From contig AP025067.1 of the NCBI GenBank assembly GCA_036186865.1, positions 7,714,814-7,778,813 of the forward strand: DNA of 64,000 nucleotides, read 5' to 3'. Under the pieces are notes generated by a model. The model searched no databases and was not told the DNA's origin. It saw only the letters and a list, made by a program, of their open reading frames with translations. The position numbers were made by a program, and so were the translations under genes. The first letter of the stretch is position 1. Each line of letters opens with the position of its first letter. Shown in pieces: positions 57,521-64,000 of this stretch. The DNA comes from Eustoma russellianum. Lineage: Eukaryota; Streptophyta; Magnoliopsida; Gentianales; Gentianaceae.

Positions 57521-60500
57521 CATCTCCGAACCCTAGCGACAACTTTTGCAGTTGTTGGTATCATCGTTGTTATTCTTGTTCACTAAATAACATAGTTTTA
57601 AAACTAATTGACAAAATACTATTCTAAAGCTTTAATAACAAATGGAAATCTAACACAATAAAGGTCAGCTAATTCTCTCGCTCATTTCTCTCCACAATTG
57701 TAGCCTACAATATCTTTATTTTTATAAATAAAAAAGAGCCTGAATAAAAACCTCAGCCAGAAAACAAAATATTTCTGTTAAAGACAGAAGGGCGACTTTT
57801 TATTTTCAGTTGCAATGATAGCTTTAATCATCAGTAACAACTGCGGCTGAATTAGAAGTTTCAAAAATAATAAGAGAAATTCCTATCATGATAAAATCAT
57901 GATATTGTTTTGTTTTTCATATACTTGTTGATAAAGTAAATGTAAATTTAACTAGACAAAAAGTAAAAAAAGAAAAATAAGTAAATGCATGTTTGGAATT
58001 TTTCCTCCTTTTTTTCTCACTGGAGGCAATAGCCATAGATTAGGGTGGAAAAAATCAATCATCAACTAATGGAGTCTAATACGATGCTGTTGTAATGCTG
58101 TTTGAGTTTGTCAATTGTAGGAATCAAGTTATTTTAACTATTGAGTTGATGGCATTATATGATAAAGCCAATGATAAAACTGATACATCACTTATCTTTA
58201 AAACTACAATGATCCCATGTAACACACTCGATCACTTTGACCGTTTGACGATACGTACACTAAAATGAATAAGAATAAGAGAAAAACATGCGTTCAGCAA
58301 GGAATTATGGTTACCCCACCCCACATTTACTATACATGTAAACACATAAACCTGTCAATGTAATGTCAATACAAATGTACTCTTGTTGTACTATGATATA
58401 TACTCCATGCTGGTACAAGTGATTGTTTTAATGGAATATGACCTTTCCTTTGCTTACTGCTTTCTATGACCTAAACCGTTAACTTACCAGTCTCACATTA
58501 TGAGCGGGGTAATCATGCTTATATAGTCACTCCCGAGCCCCATTTTGTGAGCTTGAGAATTCTATATCGTATTGGTTAGTCGATCTCGCTTTATGAGTCT
58601 GTTCGTCCCTTTGCTATATTGATCATACATGCTCGCTTTATGAGTTAGGAATCTTGTACTTTATTGACTGGCCGCTCCCGTATCATAAGTCATTTCATCC
58701 TATTAAACAACTATCTCGATCACATGCAGAAATGTTGTTAGAATCTAATATTATCTCACGTAGACAAGAAAAACTAGCTCGATGGCAATTTTACTGGTAA
58801 TACTGTGTATTTGACTTTAACTTTGACCATACAAAACGTCCATGGACCGTGCACCAAAAAATCCAACTATCTTTCACAGCAATAATCATGTAATCTTAAT
58901 ACATCAACAAATAATCATTAATACCATGTTTTGGAGTCTCTAACATAGTTTTTAAATCATATAGCACAATTCTTAATCATCTAAAGATAGGCACATTGAT
59001 CGTATACTTATAAAAGTCCCTAGTTTACCGATCAAGAGCTTGGAGATTGATCTCCAACCGTGGAGGTCAATTTTTGTGCCTTAAAACATCAAATTCTACG
59101 AGTACAAAGACGTGAGGATCGATCTTCGTCTTGGAAATCCATCTCTAGATCTAAAATCATTGGTTATGAGAGCCATTTTTATTGTGTAGACCAGAGGTCG
59201 ATCTCTAACCTTAAAGAGAGATCTTTATAGCTTTAGTTGACCTGAAGATTGATCTCCATATTAGAGAATGATCTGCATATGCGTGAGGCCTGCATCACAT
59301 CATTTTTTTTCTTTTTTTTAGAAAATTCATCCTAAAACATATACTAGTCATGCTTAGTCTCCCAATAGATTTTTATCAAGTATATACACAAAATAAACAT
59401 GACTAATTACTCATTCTCATTGATTTCTATAATTAACACGTATCTAAATACACAAACCGATATCCAATGATAAACTGTCAATAAATCTTCCTCCACGTCA
59501 ATTTTACGCATAACTCCTTCAAAAACATCAACTTTATGGCATATAATTCCATATCTAAATCACATAATACGCGTAAAGCAAACGCGTGACAAGAAGTAGT
59601 ACAAAATCTTTAATTAATCACCAACTACTCGAAATAATCCTTAATTTTGTCTTATTTTCTTCTTATTTTCGTTCTTTTTTCTTCCCTTTTTTACCTCCTC
59701 TAAGCCGCTCCCCTTTCCCTTGGTTGATCCCGCCTTCTCCTTTTTTTTTTTTTGCATTGGTTGGGGGTGAAACAAGGCTGTCGAATAGTGGCCCTTCACA
59801 TAATGAGGTTATATTTTTTTCATTAAATGATGAAGACGGATCTTCACCAAGGGTGTAGACGACTTCAAATTAGCTTCGTCAGTTAACTTGAAGAGTTGTT
59901 AACTGGATTGAAAGTTGTAGTCACTATAGTCGGATTGCACTCCTGTTTGAGGGTCCCACGAGGTAATGTCGTGCTTGGTACCTTTGCTGAAGTGCATAAT
60001 CAAGCCTTGCCGAAGTGTAGGATTAGGCCTTGCTGAAGTGCATGGTTGAACCAAGCTGAAGTGATCTGAAGTGCGGCACTTGGACATAGGCTGAAGTTGG
60101 TGCCGAGGTGCAAACCTTGGCATATTCTTCGATAGTATAAAGGGTATCATGCTGCCCTGCTGAAGTGCAGCCAAGGCTGAACAGCCATGCTTGGGCGCTG
60201 AACTGCTGAACTGCAGTACTTGAGTTCTGAACTACTGGAGTTGATCCATTGACTGTTGTTGACTAACAAACGATTTAAATATGGTTTATCAATTGCCCCC
60301 AGATTTTGTATGGCTGAGCTGAACTGCGAAGGCAGACAAATCTTGTTTAAATAATTCTGTGATGTGTCGTCATTAACTGTGCGGTTATCCTTTTATTGGC
60401 GCAATAATTCCCGCTTTTAATGTAAGCGCTAATTCCAACATCTCATCATTGTCTTTTTCGGTGGTTTTAGTCCCCGAGGGAGAAAATGCTTTAACCATTG

Positions 60501-60540
60501 CCTTTTCGAATTTTCAGACGAAAAATTGTGACCTTTCGTT
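57521..60540. other. Gene-poor region
   Basis: No convincing gene or element. Visible structure: short repeated phrases with CGCTTTATGAGT/CTCGCTTTATGAG at 58500-58690; a block with repeated GATCGATCTxC/GATTGATCTCC words at 59030-59290; a poly-T/pyrimidine-rich stretch at 59640-59750; and imperfect repeats of GCTGAAGTGCA at 59970-60240. A 90-codon ORF at 59586-59858 is low-complexity (F/S/P-rich) and is not called. Confidence 0.5.
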
Positions 60541-60550
60541 TTTTCTCACG

Positions 60551-60557
60551 TATAAAT
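60551..60557 (+). promoter_or_regulatory. Candidate TATA box
   Basis: TATAAATA in context CACGTATAAATAGGGAC, 180 bases before the ATG at 60731, with a pyrimidine-rich leader (TTCTTTTCTTCC) between. A good match to plant core promoters. It would serve the Transposase_28-like gene. Confidence 0.6.
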
Positions 60558-60730
60558 AGGGACAATTGCCCCAATTCCTTCTTTTCTTCCTCCCTTATTC
60601 CGCTCGCTTGATTATTTTGCTGCACTGTTGCACTGTTTTTCTTCTTCGTCTTTGAAGCTTTCTTCCGACCTTACTCCAGCTCTTTCAACTTAAGTCTTCA
60701 ATCTCTTGTAAGCTTTTCTCTATCTTACTC

Positions 60731-62614
60731 ATGGCTTCTTCTTCTTTTACCTCAAAATCCATGGTGCCCTCTTCTTCGGTGCAAAACTCAATGTGCACCT
60801 TGAAAGCCACCGACCTCTCTGAACTATGTCAGCATTATAATGTTGACAGGAGTACTTTTGCCCCCATTCTTTCCCTTCCTCATCAAACTGCTTATTATCC
60901 CCCAGCTGGGTACGAGGCAGTTTATGAGGAATATTTTAGATATGGTTTCAATCTACCCATTCCGCCCCCTTATTCCAAATAATGTTCTCTTATAAACTTA
61001 GGCTTCCCCAAATAACGCCTAACGGACTAAGGGTTATTCTTAGTTACTTGCTTTATCTAAGAGCAGCTGAGAAAAACTTCTCACTTGCAGTTTTTAGAGA
61101 GTGATTTATGTGTAAGCAGGAGGGTAGTGGTACTATTTCGATAGGAGACCACAAAATAGTGGAAGGTTCTTTGTCATAAACCTTCCCTCCTCTACCAAAG
61201 ATTGGATGGGGCATTTCTTTTTTGTTAAGAGTATAGGATTACCTAAAGGGATCCTTTGGAATACTGGCAGTGCAAATAACAGGAGGCCAAGTGAATAATT
61301 TCGCAATGAAGCCTCCCAATTGTTACTTTTGCCCTTGGCCATAAATTGGAAGAAAGTTAATAGGCACATTGTCGGAGTTGCTGACCTGGAACATTTGTGG
61401 CCAGAACATAACTTTCAACCTCTCATTCCCCTTGCTTTGAGGATAGTTCGGGGTATATTGCTACGCTTTTGAAAATCTTTGACTGGCTTTGATATGACAT
61501 CTGAGTTTTGACTGTTTTGTTCCTTGAATTTTGCAGGAATCATGGTATCTGGGACTCTTGAAAGGTTGAACAGCTTGGTCCCCAAGAAAAGAAAATGGAC
61601 AGAATGCCAACCCTCCTCTTCGGAACAGGCTTCTCCTAGCTCTTCGTACGAAGTGCAGATAATACCAGGTAAAATTTTTTTACCCCTGACTAGTCTTGGA
61701 TATGTTTGATTTCTATTTAATCATTTGAATTTTTTCCTCTTCAGTTGGAACTTCTGACAATCCCCTCCAAGCTGAAGCCCAAGTCCCTGTCTTAGCTTCA
61801 GCTCAACCTGGTGATGGGAGTGGGGGAATTACTGCCCCCATTTCGATTCCCTCTTCTACTGCTGATGAAGAGGAGAAAATGGAGGAGAATATGCCCCCAC
61901 CAAGGTGGGTTTCTGATGAGGCTATTCCCTCCTTCGACCTTTTAGGAGAGACCCAACAACATAAAATTGTCCAGGTTGGAGGCTGAAGTGAACAATTTGA
62001 AGACTCAAGTTGCTACGCTTACTGAAGACAATTCCAAGATTCAAGGGGTAAAACAAGATTCAGACTCCAAGCTAGCCTCACTAATAGAAGAGAATTACTG
62101 ACTTCAAGCTGGGAAACAAGATTCTGACATCAAGAGAGCTGCTGCAAAATCCAAAGTGATAGAGCTGAAGGATGCACTGGCTAATGCTGAGTTGGTTTCT
62201 TCCAAAGCCCAAGCTGAACTGGAGTTCTACCAAAAGGAACTTAGCACTTCTGATCAAGAATTGTCCAACAGCAAGGCTGAACTGAACCAGCAACTGGAGG
62301 CAGAAAGGAAAAACAAGGCAGATCTCCTCCAACAATTTGAACTTCAAGCTGAGGAGATAAAGAAGAATGCCGTTGCTGAGTTCAGACAATCTGAGTTTTT
62401 TACTGGAAATTTCTTGAAGATTCAAGGCTCACCAATTGCTGTTGGGCAAACTTGGGCAATTGATGCTTGTTCTGAGGTCTACTCAAGTCTGGACAAGAAC
62501 CATCCTCGGATTGCTGAACTGTACAACCCTGAGGCTGAAAGCTTGTTTGAAAATCAAATTATTCAGTTCCAAAGTGGGGTTGATATCAGAGAGGATGAGG
62601 ATGTTGTAAAGTAG
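60731..62614 (+). pseudogene. Decayed 'putative gypsy-type transposon' (Transposase_28-like) gene
   Basis: ATG 60731 opens a serine-rich N-terminus followed by YEAVYEEYFRYGFNLPIPPP and, after a frameshift near 60980, ITPNGLRVILSYLLYLRAA and FSLAVFRE. This resembles the plant-specific domain annotated as 'putative gypsy type transposon' (FRYGFRLPLHPF..PNAWR). Stops follow at about 61100 and 61175. An intron is clear at 61669-61744 (GTAAAATTTT...TTCCTCTTCAG) and joins its flanks in frame. A 3' splice site is also likely at 61536 (TTTTGCAG). After an acidic/proline region (61745-61970), a frameshift and a stop (62099), a long coiled coil follows (KAQAELEFYQKELSTSDQEL, near 62200-62265), with a conserved tail ending at 62614. 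Such genes sit in or near gypsy Tat/Athila-type elements; function unknown. Confidence 0.7.
61669..61744 (+). other. 76-bp GT-AG intron
   Basis: Starts GTAAAATTTTTTTACCCC, ends TTTTTTCCTCTTCAG, with a pyrimidine-rich tail and CTGAC/TTAAT branch-like words. Splicing rejoins the reading frame across the junction (IIPG to VGTSDN, sharing a codon). Confidence 0.75.
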
Positions 62615-63095
62615 AATAGGACTTCTCTTGTAAATTTTTGTAGTTGTAATAGATACTAATGAGAATCCAATTTTCTTCAACTTGTGCTCTTCAGCTTATT
62701 TCAATTTTCTTGGATTTGCTTTCTGTATGTAAAGCTTTACTCGTCCCCTTTCCATAGTTGTCGCATTTGTCTTTAGACTTGAAACTTTTCTTGCTCTATT
62801 TTCATAGTTTGCAAGTATTTGTCTTCGGCTTAAGAAACTTTACTTGCTTTATTTTGATAGTTTGCAAGTATTCGTCTTCAGCTTTGCCAAAAGAGTATCT
62901 TTTGTATGCTGGCTCTTTGCACAAGTATTAGGCTTCAGCCCCCATTCTTGGCACTACCAAGAACGTAAGGCTATCAAGCTGACTTGCAGCTATGACCTGC
63001 AGCTATGCTATGCTTTAACTAACTTAAGATATGGGAAAACCTATACCCCCAATGTTGAGCCTTGTTCATTCCTCTCATTCCTGCTGAGTTAAAAC
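62615..63095 (+). other. 3' region with a ~52-bp imperfect duplication
   Basis: No gene. TTTTCATAGTTTGCAAGTAT and its near copy with TTTTGATAG occur at about 62798 and 62850, each followed by TTCGTCTTC-like words. A third, weaker copy starts near 62745. An older tandem repeat ahead of the main minisatellite. Confidence 0.6.
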
Positions 63096-63655
63096 ATGGG
63101 GAAACTTGTTCCATTGTTGAGACCTGCTCAATCTCTCAGACCCGCTGAAGTGAAAGATATAGGGAAACCTGTCCCATTGTTGAGACCTGCTCAACCTCTC
63201 AGACCTGCTGAGGTAGAAGATATAGGGAAACATGTCCCATTGTTGAGACCTGCTCAACCTCTCAGACCTGCTGAGGTAGAAGATATAGGGAAACATGTCC
63301 CATTGTTGAGACCTGCTCAACTTCTTGGACCTGCTGAGGTAGAAGATATAGGAAAACCTGTCCCATTGTTGAGACCTACTGAGGTAGAAGATATAGGGAA
63401 ACCTGTCCCATTGTTGAGACCTGCTCAACCTCTCGGACCTGCTGAGGTAGAAGATATAAGGAAACCTATCCCATTGTTGAGACCTGCTCAACCTCTCAGA
63501 CCTGCTGAGGTAGAAGATATAGGGAAACCTGTCTCATTGTTGAGACCTGCTCAACTTCTCAGACCTGCTGAGGTAGAAAATATAGGGAAACCTGTCCCAT
63601 TGTTGAGACCTGCTCAACCTCTCAGACCTGCTGAGGTATGCCCCCACTTTTGTTG
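63096..63655. repeat. 63-bp minisatellite, nine units
   Basis: Tandem array in which each unit translates on the plus strand as about GKPVPLLRPAQPLRPAEVEDI. Eight units are about full length; the fifth is 45 bp, having lost 18 bp. Units differ by a few bases. Plus frame 63096-63665 and an antisense frame 63075-63491 both stay open because 63 is a multiple of three and the unit has no stop in those frames. No similarity to a known protein; coding is unlikely. Confidence 0.95.
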
Positions 63656-63665
63656 CGGGTTATAG

Positions 63666-64000
63666 ATAGGCATAATTTATTAATTCATGCACCATATGGT
63701 GACTTAACTTTCCTAGCTGAATGCCAAATAAGAATACTCAGCTGAATATAAGAAATTGATCCTTCGATAATATAAGGCTGAGCCAACAGATACCAGATGA
63801 GCACAAGAAGAAATAGACCCTGATTCGATTGAATCACGAACTTTTGCTATTACGTCAGCCTTATATGCTCAGGAGCCCGTAACCCCCTTTCATCAGGATC
63901 TGAATCCTCATCACTTGGCAACCCATGATGAGACCCAAGTTTACAACTCTCATCCAGAGGGGGTTTACCAAAGTCTAGCTTGTTGTGGATCCTAGACCTC
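63666..64000. other. Window end, no feature
   Basis: No ORF, element terminus or repeat identified. Composition is more balanced than the LARD region. Confidence 0.5.

Noticed and set aside
59586..59858. 90-codon ORF rich in F, S and P
   Set aside because: Low-complexity, pyrimidine-driven, no motif, no promoter or homologue recognised.
63075..63491. Antisense ORF across the 63-bp repeat (SRSQQWDRFPYIFYL units)
   Set aside because: Open only because the unit length is a multiple of three; no start context, promoter or homology.
63096..63655. Repeat array considered as CRISPR
   Set aside because: Head-to-tail repeats with no unique spacers, in a plant genome.

Overview
This window looks like nuclear DNA from a flowering plant, probably a eudicot, in a repeat-dense, heterochromatin-like region. 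The sequence is AT-rich. Almost every recognisable coding segment belongs to an LTR retrotransposon, and the visible primer-binding sites match the plant initiator-tRNA-Met type (TGGTATCAGAGC). There are no bacterial-style operons, no rRNA or tRNA genes, and no clear host housekeeping gene. The species cannot be told from the sequence.

Layout. (1) 1-1172: gag/protease piece of a Ty1/copia element (Copia-1). (2) 1173-8575: an inverted, decayed sirevirus-like copia (SIRE-A, minus strand). Its gag is split by a plus-oriented solo LTR (3422-5905) with a perfect TCTTT target duplication. (3) 8702-18616: a second sirevirus-like copia (Copia-2, plus strand). It has a truncated 5' LTR, decayed gag-pol, an extra third ORF in the envelope-like position, several polypurine tracts and CGATCGATCGATG-rich LTRs. 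(4) 18617-23229, continuing at 51065 to about 52068: a Ty3/gypsy Tekay/Del-like element (minus strand), cut off in its integrase. Short intron-like insertions interrupt its pol. (5) 23230-51059: a nested stack. SIRE-B (plus strand, TSD AAAAT) lies in the gypsy LTR. A large non-coding LTR element (LARD-like, TSD AAGTG) lies in SIRE-B's 3' LTR. Copia-3 (minus strand, TSD TCGAG) lies just before the 3' LTR of the LARD. (6) 52390-56609: Copia-4 (minus strand, TSD CTGTA), a compact young element with LTRs differing by one base, an intact 1,112-residue pol ORF, and no gag. (7) 56820-57520: 3' relic of an RTE-type LINE. (8) 57521-60540: no gene seen. (9) 60551-62614: a decayed gene resembling the plant 'putative gypsy-type transposon' (Transposase_28-like) family, with a TATA box, at least one clear intron and a C-terminal coiled coil. 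A 63-bp minisatellite follows it at 63096-63655.

How the parts relate. The target duplications give a relative insertion order: gypsy first, then SIRE-B, then LARD, then Copia-3. Copia-4 is a separate, recent arrival. The only intact long protein is the Copia-4 pol. Since that element lacks gag, it would need capsid protein from a relative. The LARD has no coding capacity and would also depend on other elements. Copia-2, Copia-3, SIRE-A, SIRE-B and the gypsy all carry stops and frameshifts. Several stops look like C-to-T or G-to-A changes, as expected after cytosine methylation and deamination. All family names come from motifs read by eye, without database searches.
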